Below, piece after piece: positions 1 through 9,515 of a stretch of 64,000 nucleotides of DNA. This DNA is from JANOZM01 sp031429355 (GTDB taxonomy: Bacteria > Pseudomonadota > Gammaproteobacteria > Burkholderiales > Burkholderiaceae_E). Each line of letters opens with the position of its first letter. Position 1 is the first letter of the stretch. The stretch spans positions 248,001 to 312,000 of the forward strand of contig JANOZM010000013.1 in NCBI GenBank assembly GCA_031429355.1. The letters run 5' to 3'. A program made the position numbers and the translations under genes. The notes under the pieces were generated by a model. The model made no database searches and was not told the origin of the DNA. It worked only from the letters and a program-made list of their open reading frames with translations.

Positions 1-37
1 CTTTATTTAATTTGATGCATTGCACGGTACGAGCCAT
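1..37 (-). CDS. yggX: Fe(2+)-trafficking protein YggX (5' end only)
   Basis: Only the first twelve codons lie in the window; the gene runs off the left edge. They read MARTVQCIKLNK, which matches the N-terminus of the small YggX family, proteins that protect iron-sulfur clusters and take part in iron trafficking in the cytoplasm. An AAGGA ribosome-binding site sits six bases before the ATG at 37-35. The gene lies 53 bases downstream of argA on the same strand, an order common in betaproteobacteria, so cotranscription is likely. Identity rests on a short peptide plus gene order. Confidence 0.75.
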   Translation of the reverse strand, partial: MARTVQCIKLNK

Positions 38-78
38 TTTATTTCCTTAATATCGGTAAAGTTTTTTTAGCGTATTTA

Positions 79-94
79 TTAACACTAGTGTTAA
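79..94. promoter_or_regulatory. 16-bp perfect palindrome over the argA stop codon
   Basis: The sequence TTAACACTAGTGTTAA is its own reverse complement and contains the argA stop codon. It has no loop and no following T-run in the argA direction, so it looks more like a protein-binding site than a terminator. Its function is unknown. Confidence 0.35.
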
Positions 95-1410
95 AGCGTT
101 TTAATCAACACTTGCGATTTGCGATGCGCATTGTACGAAGCGCGCTTACTTGCAGGCAGCTCGCTTACATCAGCATTCTTAAATCCACGTTTTAAAAACC
201 AATGCGTAGTGCGTGTTGTTAAAACAAATATTTTTTCTAGGCCTTGGGCTTTGGCGCGTTGCTCGATGCGACGCAAAATGCGCTCGCCATCGCCTTGGCT
301 TTGTACTTGGCGATCAACGGCTAAACAAGCCATTTCGCCCATTTTTTCTGCTGCAAAACCAGTCAGTACAGCGCAGCCAAAAATAATGCCGTCGTGTTCT
401 ATTACGGTGTAATTTTGAATCTCTCGCTCTATGGTGGCGCGATCGCGTTTTACTAAAGTGCCATCGGCTTCTAGTGGGGCAATTAAACTCAAAATACCGC
501 CGACGTCATCCTCGGTTGCTTCGCGCAAAGACTCGAGTGTTTCTTCAACAACCATCGTGCCAACGCCGTCGTGCAAAAACAATTCTAGTAGCACGCTGCC
601 GTCTAAATTAAACGGCAAAATATGCGCTCGGGCAACCCCACCTTCGCAGGCTTTTAACGCAAAACGCAAATACAAACGCGTGTCGTCCGAAATATCGTTA
701 CCAGCCAAAATAGCTTGTGCCATTGCCTCGGTAATTTCGGTGCGAATTTTGCCGGTTTCGTCGGCAACACCTCTGGTCTCGGTAATGTAAATCAACTTGT
801 CGGCATCCAATGCAACCGCAATATGCGCTGCCACATCTTCCATCATTAAGTTAAACGCCTCGCCGGTGGCCGAGTAGCCCAGCGGCGACAGCATGACGAT
901 GGTGCCGGAATCGAGGGCAAATTTAATTGTAGTGGTATCAATTTTGCGCACCATACCGGTATGCTGAAAATCGATACCATCCACAATGCCAACCGGGCGA
1001 GCTGCAATCAAGTTACCCGAAACAACGCGCACCGCGGAGTGGGCCATCGCCGTATTGGGCATTGCTTGCGAAAACGCGGCCTCGATATCGAGGCGAATTT
1101 CGCCCGCTGCTTCTTTGGCGCATTCTAGTGAAACGCTATCGGTGACACGCAAACCGTTTACAAATTGGCTTTGCACCCCGCGTAGGCGCAGTTGCTCTTC
1201 AACTTGCGGGCGAAAGCCGTGAACTAAAACAATGCGCATGCCCATGGCGTGCAACATACTTAAATCTTGCACCAAGGTATGTAGCTTTTGAGCGGCAATT
1301 AGCTCGCCGGGGATGCCCACAACGAAGGTCTTGCCACGAAAGGCGTGTACATAGGGCGCTACGCCGCGTAGCCAAGCTACGAACTGCGCATGGTCGGATG
1401 TCATTATCAT
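91..1410 (-). CDS. argA: Amino-acid N-acetyltransferase (N-acetylglutamate synthase)
   Basis: ArgA acetylates glutamate with acetyl-CoA, the first step of arginine biosynthesis in the cytoplasm. The 439-residue protein has the expected two parts: an amino-acid-kinase-like domain (about 20-290, with VLVHGFRPQVEEQLRLRG and DGIDFQHTGMVRKID) that normally carries arginine feedback inhibition, and a C-terminal GNAT domain (about 295-439, with EKMGEMACLAVDRQVQSQG and the acetyl-CoA loop GDGERILRRIE). Length fits the family. The start may be the ATG at 1410 or the one at 1404. The 5' end faces hrpA with almost no space, so each promoter probably lies inside the other gene. yggX follows downstream. 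Confidence 0.95.
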   Translation of the reverse strand: MIMTSDHAQFVAWLRGVAPYVHAFRGKTFVVGIPGELIAAQKLHTLVQDLSMLHAMGMRIVLVHGFRPQVEEQLRLRGVQSQFVNGLRVTDSVSLECAKEAAGEIRLDIEAAFSQAMPNTAMAHSAVRVVSGNLIAARPVGIVDGIDFQHTGMVRKIDTTTIKFALDSGTIVMLSPLGYSATGEAFNLMMEDVAAHIAVALDADKLIYITETRGVADETGKIRTEITEAMAQAILAGNDISDDTRLYLRFALKACEGGVARAHILPFNLDGSVLLELFLHDGVGTMVVEETLESLREATEDDVGGILSLIAPLEADGTLVKRDRATIEREIQNYTVIEHDGIIFGCAVLTGFAAEKMGEMACLAVDRQVQSQGDGERILRRIEQRAKAQGLEKIFVLTTRTTHWFLKRGFKNADVSELPASKRASYNAHRKSQVLIKTL

Positions 1411-1424
1411 GGCGCAAGATTATC

Positions 1425-4400
1425 ATGGCTCAACAACAAAAAAATGCTCCTTTGGCATTAGCTTCAAAAGCGCGTTCATCTGAACGTTCTGTACCACGGT
1501 CCGATGTGCAATCACCGAACCGTCCAACAGATCGTCCAAACGTGCGAGCGCCAATGCCCAATATCGTTTATCCCGAGAGTTTGCCGGTTAGTGGCAGGCG
1601 GGAGGATATTGCGCGGGCTATCGCTGAGCACCCGGTGGTCATCGTCTGCGGTGAAACGGGGTCTGGAAAAACCACGCAGTTGCCAAAAATTGCTTGGCAG
1701 TCCGGTTGCGGCAGCAAAGGGCTTATTGGGCATACTCAGCCGCGCCGCCTTGCAGCGACTTCGGTTGCAAAACGGATCGCTCAAGAGTTGGGTTCCCCGC
1801 CCGGCGAACATGTGGGTTACAAAATTCGTTTTAATGAAACGATGCAGGCAACCGCCACCCTTAAGTTAATGACTGATGGCATCTTGCTGGCCGAAACCCT
1901 AAGTGATCCGCATTTACGCGCTTACGACTGTTTAATTATCGATGAGGCGCACGAGCGGAGTTTAAATATCGATTTTTTGCTGGGGTATTTAAAGCAATTG
2001 TTGGATGGCCCGCGTAAAAACACGCTTAAACTAATTATCACCTCGGCCACAATTGATGCACAACGGTTTGCAGAACACTTTGCCGACGGTGATCGTTTAG
2101 CACCAGTGATTGAAGTGTCGGGGCGTTTGTATCCAGTCGAGGTTCGTTACAACCCGCTGGAATTAAGTAAAAATAAGCCTAAGAAAAATCAGCCGACGCA
2201 AAAACCAGCGGCCACAAGCGCTACGAACAACGAGGGTAGAGCCGACGACGAACCCGATGCCGAAGATGATGATGTAGAGCAATCTTTGCCGGGCGCGATT
2301 GCCCAAGCCGTTGATGAATTATGGCGCTCAGGGCCGGGCGATATTTTAGTGTTTTTGCCAGGGGAGCGCGAAATTCGCGATTGCATGGAGCATTTGCGTA
2401 AAGCTCAAGGGCGCGGTGGTATCGGCCGCTTGGGTTCGCAAGCGGTCGAGATTTTGCCTTTGTTTTCGCGTCTGTCGGCAGCCGATCAAGAGCGGGTGTT
2501 TAGCACCAGCAATGGCTGGCGTATTGTGCTGTCCACCAATGTGGCAGAAACCTCGCTTACGGTTCCGGGTGTGCGCTATGTAATTGATACCGGTTTGGCG
2601 CGTGTTAAACGCTACCGTTACCGCAGCAAGGTCGAGCAACTTCAAGTTGAAGCTATTTCGCAAGCGGCGGCTAATCAAAGAGCGGGTCGCTGCGGGCGTG
2701 TTGCCGATGGTATTTGCATTCGGCTATACGATGAGTTTGATTATCTAAGGCGCACCAAGTTTACCGACCCGGAAATTATGCGCTCGTCTTTGGCCGCAGT
2801 TATTTTGCGCATGAAGGCTTTACGACTAACCGAGGTCGAAGCGTTTCCGTTTTTAGATCGTCCTCCCAGCCGCGCAATTTTGGACGGCTATGCGCTACTT
2901 ACCGAGCTACAAGCCTTAGACGATGATAAAGCGTTAACCCCAATTGGTAAGCAACTGGCGCGATTGCCTTTAGATCCACGCATTGCACGCATGTTGCTTG
3001 CAGGTCACGAATTTAAAAGTTTGCCAGAAATGCTCGTAATTGCGGCCGCCTTGTCGGTGCAAGACCCGCGCGAGCGCCCGATGGAAGCCCAGCAAGCGGC
3101 TGACCAAAAGCATTTGCGCTTTTTAGACGAGCGCAGCGACTTTGTTAGTTGGTTAAAACTGTGGCAGTACTGGCAAGAATCGCGCGGCAAAGATGGCTCT
3201 AACCGAACACGACAAGAGCAATTAAAGCGCGAGTTTTTATCACCTCGTCGTTTGCGTGAATGGACCGACGTGCATCATCAGCTACAAGACACAGTCAAAG
3301 AGATTGGTTGGCTAGGTGAGCCTAAATTTCAATCAAAATCAACCAAGCCTGAAAAGCCAAGCAACAGTATTGCCGAGCAACTGGCCCCGCTAACGACAGT
3401 TAAAAGTGATGCGGCAACGTTTAAGCCCGTCGATTTTTCCAAGCCCTTAGAAGCACCGGTTTACGAGCGAATTCATCGCGCACTATTAGCGGGACTGCTA
3501 GGTAACTTGGGTTTAAAAAGTACCGAATCAAATGTATTTTTAGGAACGCACGAAGTAAAGTTTTTGGTGCATCCCGGTTCCGGTTTGGCCAAAAAACCGG
3601 GTAAATGGGTAATGGCCGCCGAGCTGGTCGAGACGACGCGTTTGTATGCGCGCCACGTAGCGCAAATTCAAGTGGATTGGATTGAAAAAGCGGCACCACA
3701 TTTGTTGCGTCGCTCGTGTTCCGACGCACGCTGGGAAAAAAAAGCCGCCCAAGTAATGGCCTTCGAGCGCGCCGTGTTGTATGGCCTGCCAGTCTATACG
3801 CAACGCCGGGTTCCCTTTGGTGGAATAAACCCCGAGTTATCACGCGAGCTAATGATTCGCGCCGCCCTAGTCGATATGGAGTGGGAATCACGCTTAGCGT
3901 TTATGGACCACAACCGACGATTGGTATCGGAAATACAAGCTTTAGAACATCGTATTCGTCGACAAGATTTACTCATTGATGAGTCGATGTTGTATAGCTA
4001 TTTTGATGCGCGAGTACCCGCCGATATTGTGACTGGCGCGCAGCTAGAATTATGGTGGCGCAAGCAGCCCAATAAACGCGAATTGTTTTTAATAAAAGAC
4101 GATTTAATTCGCAAGTCTGTCGACGGTATTGGTAGCGAAAGTTTTCCTGGATTTCTGAGCATGCGGGGTGTTGATTTAGAAGTTCAATATCACTTCGAAC
4201 CCGGCACGGCGCATGATGGCGTAACGTTAATCGTACCGCTGCACTTACTCAATCAAATTGACGGGCCGCGCACCGAATGGTTGGTTCCGGGCATGCTAAA
4301 AGAAAAAGTGCTGGCCTTTGTAAAAACGCTGCCGCCAAAACAGCGTCACCGTTTGCAGCCGTTAGACGAGTTTGCGCAAAAATTTGCTGCCGATAATTTT

Positions 4401-5687
4401 GGTGCTGGCGGGCCCGACCCCGAAGGTCGGTTTACCGATGCATTGCGTGATGCTGTAAAGCGCCATACGCAGTTGCCAGTGCTGCCGACCGATTTTCGCA
4501 GTGAGAATATTGCCCCGCATTTTTGGATGCGCTTCGTAGTGCAAGATGAATACGGCCGCGAATTGGGTTCTGGACGTGACCTAGCGCAAATACGAAGTCA
4601 ACTTGGCCAACAAGCCCAGTCACAGTTTAAAGAAAAAATGCAACGTGCTGTTGACGGAAAAAACGCCACCGAAGGGATTGTTGGGGATCTAAGTTTCGTC
4701 GGTGCTAATGGTAAATCATCTAAAAACGAAGTTATTCAACCGAGTTCAGCAGACGAAACAAATCGACAGCCAAAATCGGTCTCGCAACGCCCAGAAACCT
4801 CCAATGGTGCCAATAGTGATCGACGAAATTTAGCGCAAGAGTTTGTTGATTGGTCTTTTGGTGAATTGACCGAACTAATTGAAGCAACGGGTCCTGATGG
4901 AAAAGTTCTGTATGGTTATCCTGCTTTAGTCGTTAAAAATAATGCCTGTTTGTTGGATGTGTTTGACGATCCGCAAGTGGCTTCACGCGAACATCGGCTC
5001 GGCCTTGCGCATTTGTTTGCGCTGCAATTTAAAGAACAAGTTAAATTGTTTGATCGCCATATTATTGCGTTTCGCGATATGACGATGCACTACATGAATC
5101 TAGGTAATGCGGATGAGTTGCGTGCGCAACTGTTAAGCGTTACGTTAAACCGCGCCTGTATGGCCGACCCTTTGCCAGTAAATCGCGCAGAATTTGAAGC
5201 CCGAGTTTTGCAAGCAAGACCAAAGTTTGGGCTAATTGCACAAGAGGTTGGGCGTTTAGTTGGGACCATTTTGTCCGAATACACCACAACCCAAAAGAAA
5301 CTGGTGTCTGCCAAATCACATAGCCAAGCGTTTACCGATATGCAGACGCAATTAAAAAACTTGGTCGATAAAAAGTTTGTTACGACTCTTGCTTGGGAGC
5401 AACTGACGCATTTGCCGCGTTATTTAAAGGCAATCGCGTTAAGGATCGATAAATTAAAGGCCGATGGCGCACGCGACCAACAAAGAATGCTCGAGTTAAG
5501 CGGTTTATTAAACAACGTTCAGCGCGCCATGAGCCAGCGCGACGCAGTGATGAACCCACGATTGCAAGAACTGCGTTGGTTAATTGAGGAGCTGCGGGTG
5601 TCGTTGTTCGCGCAAGAGCTAAAAACCCCGGTTCCCGTGTCGGTTAAACGGCTAGAAAAATTGTGGCAAGTAATCAACGCTGGGTGA
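1425..5687 (+). CDS. hrpA: ATP-dependent RNA helicase HrpA
   Basis: This is a DEAH-box RNA helicase of the HrpA type, about 1420 residues, close to the usual length (about 1300). Visible motifs are GETGSGKTTQLPK (Walker A), IIDEAHERS (DEAH), SATID (motif III) and NQRAGRCGR (motif VI), followed by the helicase-associated and OB-fold regions and the long HrpA-specific C-terminus. An acidic Lys/Glu/Asp-rich linker (near residues 250-290) interrupts the core. I prefer the ATG at 1425 (MAQQQ); an in-frame ATG at 1398 would overlap argA. HrpA acts on stalled ribosomes and mRNA processing in E. coli; the same role here is inferred. No clear terminator follows. Confidence 0.95.
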   Translation: MAQQQKNAPLALASKARSSERSVPRSDVQSPNRPTDRPNVRAPMPNIVYPESLPVSGRREDIARAIAEHPVVIVCGETGSGKTTQLPKIAWQSGCGSKGLIGHTQPRRLAATSVAKRIAQELGSPPGEHVGYKIRFNETMQATATLKLMTDGILLAETLSDPHLRAYDCLIIDEAHERSLNIDFLLGYLKQLLDGPRKNTLKLIITSATIDAQRFAEHFADGDRLAPVIEVSGRLYPVEVRYNPLELSKNKPKKNQPTQKPAATSATNNEGRADDEPDAEDDDVEQSLPGAIAQAVDELWRSGPGDILVFLPGEREIRDCMEHLRKAQGRGGIGRLGSQAVEILPLFSRLSAADQERVFSTSNGWRIVLSTNVAETSLTVPGVRYVIDTGLARVKRYRYRSKVEQLQVEAISQAAANQRAGRCGRVADGICIRLYDEFDYLRRTKFTDPEIMRSSLAAVILRMKALRLTEVEAFPFLDRPPSRAILDGYALLTELQALDDDKALTPIGKQLARLPLDPRIARMLLAGHEFKSLPEMLVIAAALSVQDPRERPMEAQQAADQKHLRFLDERSDFVSWLKLWQYWQESRGKDGSNRTRQEQLKREFLSPRRLREWTDVHHQLQDTVKEIGWLGEPKFQSKSTKPEKPSNSIAEQLAPLTTVKSDAATFKPVDFSKPLEAPVYERIHRALLAGLLGNLGLKSTESNVFLGTHEVKFLVHPGSGLAKKPGKWVMAAELVETTRLYARHVAQIQVDWIEKAAPHLLRRSCSDARWEKKAAQVMAFERAVLYGLPVYTQRRVPFGGINPELSRELMIRAALVDMEWESRLAFMDHNRRLVSEIQALEHRIRRQDLLIDESMLYSYFDARVPADIVTGAQLELWWRKQPNKRELFLIKDDLIRKSVDGIGSESFPGFLSMRGVDLEVQYHFEPGTAHDGVTLIVPLHLLNQIDGPRTEWLVPGMLKEKVLAFVKTLPPKQRHRLQPLDEFAQKFAADNFGAGGPDPEGRFTDALRDAVKRHTQLPVLPTDFRSENIAPHFWMRFVVQDEYGRELGSGRDLAQIRSQLGQQAQSQFKEKMQRAVDGKNATEGIVGDLSFVGANGKSSKNEVIQPSSADETNRQPKSVSQRPETSNGANSDRRNLAQEFVDWSFGELTELIEATGPDGKVLYGYPALVVKNNACLLDVFDDPQVASREHRLGLAHLFALQFKEQVKLFDRHIIAFRDMTMHYMNLGNADELRAQLLSVTLNRACMADPLPVNRAEFEARVLQARPKFGLIAQEVGRLVGTILSEYTTTQKKLVSAKSHSQAFTDMQTQLKNLVDKKFVTTLAWEQLTHLPRYLKAIALRIDKLKADGARDQQRMLELSGLLNNVQRAMSQRDAVMNPRLQELRWLIEELRVSLFAQELKTPVPVSVKRLEKLWQVINAG

Positions 5688-5731
5688 TAATCTAGCTTGT
5701 CTCGTTTGAAGTTTTTTATAAAGCTGTATTT

Positions 5732-6712
5732 ATGTCACTGTATTTTAAATTTATTGCGCTGTTCTTTCTTTCTGCTCACACCATTTTTGCGAGTGCGAAT
5801 GTCGTCGTGGTTCTTAATTCCCGTGATGCAAACATTAGTTTGATCGATGTAAACACCCAAGCTACATTAGGGACTGTTCCGTCTGGCAAAGAACCTCATC
5901 ACTTGTACCCAACACCTGACGGAAAATTGTTGATGGTGGCCAACGCCGCTGGAAATTCTATTTCGCTCTTTGATCCGTTAACGGGTGCTGCAAAAGGTCA
6001 AATCACCGGAATTCCCGACCCTTACCATTTAGCGCTTTCTAGCGACAACAAATGGATGGTGGTTGCAGCTAATCGTTTAAACCATGTCGATCTGTATGCC
6101 TACAGCCAAGCACCTGACGGAACACCAGCGTTAAAACTCGTAAAGCGCTGGTCGGTCGGTTTAGTACCCAGCCACATTGTGTGGAGCGCCGATAACCGTC
6201 ATGTGTTTGTTACGCTTCAAGAGTCCAATGAAGTAGTTGCATTTGATGTCATTGCGCAAACCCAAATTTGGAAAATTAAAACCGGGAAGTTACCGGCGGG
6301 CATCGCCATAACCCCCGACGATAAGTTATTGTTGGTCGGTGTTATGGGCGAAGACTTTGTCGATGTAATCGACTGGCGAACTGCAAAATCGGTTAAGCAA
6401 TTAAAAACTGGTGCTGGTGCTCACGCAATGCGCGCTATGGGCGATAAAAAACATCAGTTTGTATCAAACAGAGTGGCCAATACTATTTCTCTTGTTGACA
6501 TGCTCACCATGACTATTGTCGATACATTTCCAGTTCCCGGTGGGCCAGATTGCATGGAGGTTTCTGCAGATATGAAAACTTTGTACGTTACTTCGCGTTG
6601 GACTAAACAATTGAGTATTATTGATTTACCGACGCGCAAAGTGGTCAAGCAAGTGGCGGTTGGAAAATCGCCCCATGGTGTTTATGTTCATAAACGATCG
6701 GGTATTTTGTAA
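5732..6712 (+). CDS. Secreted YncE-like beta-propeller protein
   Basis: A 326-residue protein with a hydrophobic N-terminal signal sequence (about residues 1-22, ending near FASANV), so it should be exported to the periplasm. The rest is built of repeated propeller blades of the YVTN/YncE type, seen as recurring phrases such as NVVVVLNSRDANISLIDV, KLLMVANAAGNSISLFD and TLYVTSRWTKQLSIIDL spaced about 40-45 residues apart. Such propellers bind ligands or partners; no catalytic residues can be named. Its TAA stop is directly followed by the TTG start of the deacetylase-like gene, so the two are cotranscribed and probably act together in the periplasm. The function is unknown. Confidence 0.8.
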   Translation: MSLYFKFIALFFLSAHTIFASANVVVVLNSRDANISLIDVNTQATLGTVPSGKEPHHLYPTPDGKLLMVANAAGNSISLFDPLTGAAKGQITGIPDPYHLALSSDNKWMVVAANRLNHVDLYAYSQAPDGTPALKLVKRWSVGLVPSHIVWSADNRHVFVTLQESNEVVAFDVIAQTQIWKIKTGKLPAGIAITPDDKLLLVGVMGEDFVDVIDWRTAKSVKQLKTGAGAHAMRAMGDKKHQFVSNRVANTISLVDMLTMTIVDTFPVPGGPDCMEVSADMKTLYVTSRWTKQLSIIDLPTRKVVKQVAVGKSPHGVYVHKRSGIL

Positions 6713-7546
6713 TTGAAATTGATAAAAGTTCAATCCCTTCAATTGATTGGTTTAGCTGCGATTGCTGCGACCCACTGGACTGCGGGTGCTCAATCGACAG
6801 CAGCTGCCAATGCTTCAGCCAGTTGTAAAGGGACGGTCTACTTAACGCTTGATACCGGCAATATGCGTGATGCCAGCAATATTGCACAGACCTTAAACAA
6901 GCACCAAATTAAAGCAACATTTTTCGTAGCGAACGAAGAAAGTTGGCCCGATAGAAAAACCAGTGCCCTAGAAGAACCTTGGCGTGCTTATTGGCAGGCG
7001 CGCGTTGCCGAGGGTCACGTATTTGGTAGCCATACTTGGCGGCATGGTTTGATTGGCAAAGGTGAGGGCGGCGCTAAAACGGTTAGTTACAAACCGCAAT
7101 TTGGCGAACAAGCTGGGCAAAAAATCCAACTGAATGATCAGCAATTTTGTAGTGAGTTACAACGGCCATCGCTTGCCTTCGAACGTTTAACCGGGCAAAA
7201 ACTAAGTGGAATTTGGCGCGCTCCAGGTGGCCGTACCAATGCCTTATCAATCGAAATGGCCGAGCGCTGTGATTACAAGCATGTCCATTGGGCTAGTACC
7301 GGCTTTTTAGGCGATGAATTACCTAGTGATCAGTACCCAAATGAGTTGTTGTTAAAGCGCGCGCTACGTGATGTTAAAGATGGTGATGTACTGATGGCGC
7401 ACTTGGGTATTTGGTCCCGCAAAGAACGATTTAACAATATCTTTGAACCACTTGTAGTGGGTCTAAAAGAGCGTGGCTTGTGTTTTGCCACGCTAGCGCA
7501 ACATCCAGACTTTAGTAAGCACAGTAGCAACGTCGGAAAAAAATGA
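6713..7546 (+). CDS. Periplasmic NodB-type polysaccharide deacetylase-like protein
   Basis: A 277-residue protein starting at TTG right after the preceding stop, with a signal peptide (about 1-26, ending TAGAQS). It shows the NodB-homology layout: motif 1 VYLTLDTGN (near 42-50), motif 2 SHTWRHG (His-x3-His), motif 3 WRAPGGR and motif 5 VLMAHLG. In classical carbohydrate deacetylases motif 1 is TFDDG, where the second Asp binds the metal; here that position is Thr. The histidines and the Arg/Pro/Gly motif are kept, so activity may be altered or use a different metal ligand. It lies between the propeller gene and the hydroxylase (4-bp ATGA overlap), indicating one operon. The substrate is unknown. 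Confidence 0.8.
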   Translation: MKLIKVQSLQLIGLAAIAATHWTAGAQSTAAANASASCKGTVYLTLDTGNMRDASNIAQTLNKHQIKATFFVANEESWPDRKTSALEEPWRAYWQARVAEGHVFGSHTWRHGLIGKGEGGAKTVSYKPQFGEQAGQKIQLNDQQFCSELQRPSLAFERLTGQKLSGIWRAPGGRTNALSIEMAERCDYKHVHWASTGFLGDELPSDQYPNELLLKRALRDVKDGDVLMAHLGIWSRKERFNNIFEPLVVGLKERGLCFATLAQHPDFSKHSSNVGKK

Positions 7547-8505
7547 TCGACAGCATTACCAATTTATTTAATGTAGTACTCACTGGTTTGTTCGAATCAG
7601 TGGTGCAGCCGTTTTTGTTTGTGACAGGTATGGCTCATCTTGCCGAACCTGCTTACGATGCTACGTTTTGGGTTTTGCTTGGTATTGTTGAAATCACGTT
7701 GCTGGCTATTGTGTTGGGCGCCGCTGAAAAATTTAGGCCGGCGGAACCCGTAACCGATCGACAAACAATTCGCACCGATATTTTTTATACCGTTTTACAT
7801 CGCTTAGGTGCATTCGGTTTAATTGTCTTTGCCCTAGTGCAGCCCTTAATGGATACCGCCAAATCGCAACTGACTTTATTGGGATGGCAACCCGTTCAGG
7901 TCGAGCTTGTATGGCCTGGCGTTACGGATATAGCGTGGGTTTCATTTTTAATTTACTTATTAATTTTAGATTTTTTCGATTACTGGATTCACCGTGCCCA
8001 GCACCGGTGGCAGTGGTGGTGGGAGTTGCATGCTTTGCACCACAGTCAACGCCAAATGACTTTATGGAGCGATAACCGAAACCACTTGTTAGATGATTTG
8101 CTAAGGGATGCGTTGTTTGCGGTACTAGCCTTATTTATTGGTGTCGCCCCAGCACAGTTTGTTGGTTTAATTGTCCTTAGCCGGGTTGTCCAAAGTTTGC
8201 AGCACGCCAATATTCGATTGCAATTTACGCCATTGCTTGAAAAGCATTTAGTCAGTCCGTCGTTTCATCGCTTGCATCATGCAATTGGCGCTGGGCACGA
8301 AGGCAAAACATTTGGTTGTAACTTTGGGGTTGTATTTTCGTTTTGGGATCGTCTCTTTAAAACGGCTGATTTTTCGCCCGGTTTTGTTCCTACTGGTGTT
8401 CGCGATCAATTGTCAGGGCGCGATTACGGATCGAGCTTTTGGCAACACCAAAAACTAGGCATGGTGCGTTTGTATCAGCAACTGCTTAATCGAAAAATTC
8501 GATAA
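7543..8505 (+). CDS. Sterol desaturase / fatty acid hydroxylase superfamily membrane protein
   Basis: A 320-residue integral membrane protein with several hydrophobic segments in the first 160 residues. It carries the histidine-box signature of the membrane di-iron hydroxylase superfamily: WIHRAQH, LHALHHS and FHRLHHA, with DFFDYW just before the first box. Members hydroxylate or desaturate lipids or sterol-like substrates; the substrate here cannot be told. The start ATG overlaps the deacetylase stop by four bases, so it is the last gene of the 5.7-8.5 kb operon. No terminator hairpin is visible after it. Confidence 0.85.
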   Translation: MIDSITNLFNVVLTGLFESVVQPFLFVTGMAHLAEPAYDATFWVLLGIVEITLLAIVLGAAEKFRPAEPVTDRQTIRTDIFYTVLHRLGAFGLIVFALVQPLMDTAKSQLTLLGWQPVQVELVWPGVTDIAWVSFLIYLLILDFFDYWIHRAQHRWQWWWELHALHHSQRQMTLWSDNRNHLLDDLLRDALFAVLALFIGVAPAQFVGLIVLSRVVQSLQHANIRLQFTPLLEKHLVSPSFHRLHHAIGAGHEGKTFGCNFGVVFSFWDRLFKTADFSPGFVPTGVRDQLSGRDYGSSFWQHQKLGMVRLYQQLLNRKIR

Positions 8506-8599
8506 AGCCATGTAACCGCAGTGCAATACAAGGACGTGCAGCGTTTGGGTAACTAGCCTATAGCCCGTGTACAAACAATAAAAAAATTTAGGAATTTTT

Positions 8600-9385
8600 A
8601 TGGCGATTGGTTTAATTATTATTGGTGATGAAATATTGTCTGGTAAACGTGCAGATAAACACTTTAGTAAAGTAGTTGAATTATTGAACGCACGTGGCAT
8701 GCAGTTAAGTTGGGCCCAGTACTTAGGCGATGATCGCGATTTTTGCGCAGCTACTTTAAAACGAACAATGGCTTCAGAAGACATTGTATTCTCTTGCGGT
8801 GGAATTGGCGCTACGCCAGACGATCACACACGCCAATCGGCTGCTGCTGCGCTTGGCGTTGGCCTAGAGCTGCATCCTGATGCGGCTAGTTTGATTGCCC
8901 AGCGCACCGCAGAAATGGCTGCTGAAGGGCGAGGAAGCTCCGACATGAACTTGCCTGAAAACAAACAACGTTTACGTATGGGTGAATTTCCTAAGGGAGC
9001 TAAGTTAATTCCAAACCCCTACAACAAAATTCCTGGATTCAATTGTGGGCATCATTGGTTTGTGCCAGGCTTTCCGGTGATGGCTTGGCCAATGATTGAA
9101 TGGGTGCTAGATACACAGTACGCACATCTGCATAACCAAGAGATTTCAAGAGAGCTATCGATGCGCGTTTTTGATATTGGCGAAGCTGATGCAACGCCAT
9201 TGATGGAGCAAATAGAATCGTTGTTTGTCGGTGTGAAAGTGTTTAGCCTTCCGTCGATGGGCGAGGCCGGAGTACGTCGCCATATCGAACTAGGCGTTAA
9301 AGGAAATGCACCCAATATTGATGATGCTTTTTTGCGACTAAAAAACGGTGTTGTTGCGTTAGGAGCGACCATCAGTACGGAATAA
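8600..9385 (+). CDS. MoaB/CinA-like molybdopterin-binding domain protein
   Basis: A 261-residue protein whose first 170 residues match the MoCF-biosynthesis/CinA N-terminal fold: IIIGDEILSGKRADKH at the start, VFSCGGIGATPDDHT in the middle and a GFNCGHHWFVPGFPVMAWPM stretch. It lacks the C-terminal CinA deamidase domain, so competence/damage roles should not be assumed; related proteins are annotated as competence/damage-inducible protein A or molybdopterin-binding protein. An AGGA ribosome-binding site precedes the ATG by seven bases. It stands alone between two regions, with about 95 bases upstream that probably hold its promoter. Confidence 0.8.
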   Translation: MAIGLIIIGDEILSGKRADKHFSKVVELLNARGMQLSWAQYLGDDRDFCAATLKRTMASEDIVFSCGGIGATPDDHTRQSAAAALGVGLELHPDAASLIAQRTAEMAAEGRGSSDMNLPENKQRLRMGEFPKGAKLIPNPYNKIPGFNCGHHWFVPGFPVMAWPMIEWVLDTQYAHLHNQEISRELSMRVFDIGEADATPLMEQIESLFVGVKVFSLPSMGEAGVRRHIELGVKGNAPNIDDAFLRLKNGVVALGATISTE

Positions 9386-9515
9386 CCGGTCACCCGCAGG
9401 TTTTTTTCGTAAAATCGGCACTTGTTCACCTGTTCGTTCGTACTCTGCGAAAAGGGTGGTTGTGTAATGCTCTGTAAATTGAAATACTCGCAGCTAGCAA
9501 CTTTCAGAGGTGTAT

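Noticed and set aside
9386..9412. Possible terminator after the CinA-like gene
   Set aside because: There is a T-run but the stem is only three or four pairs.
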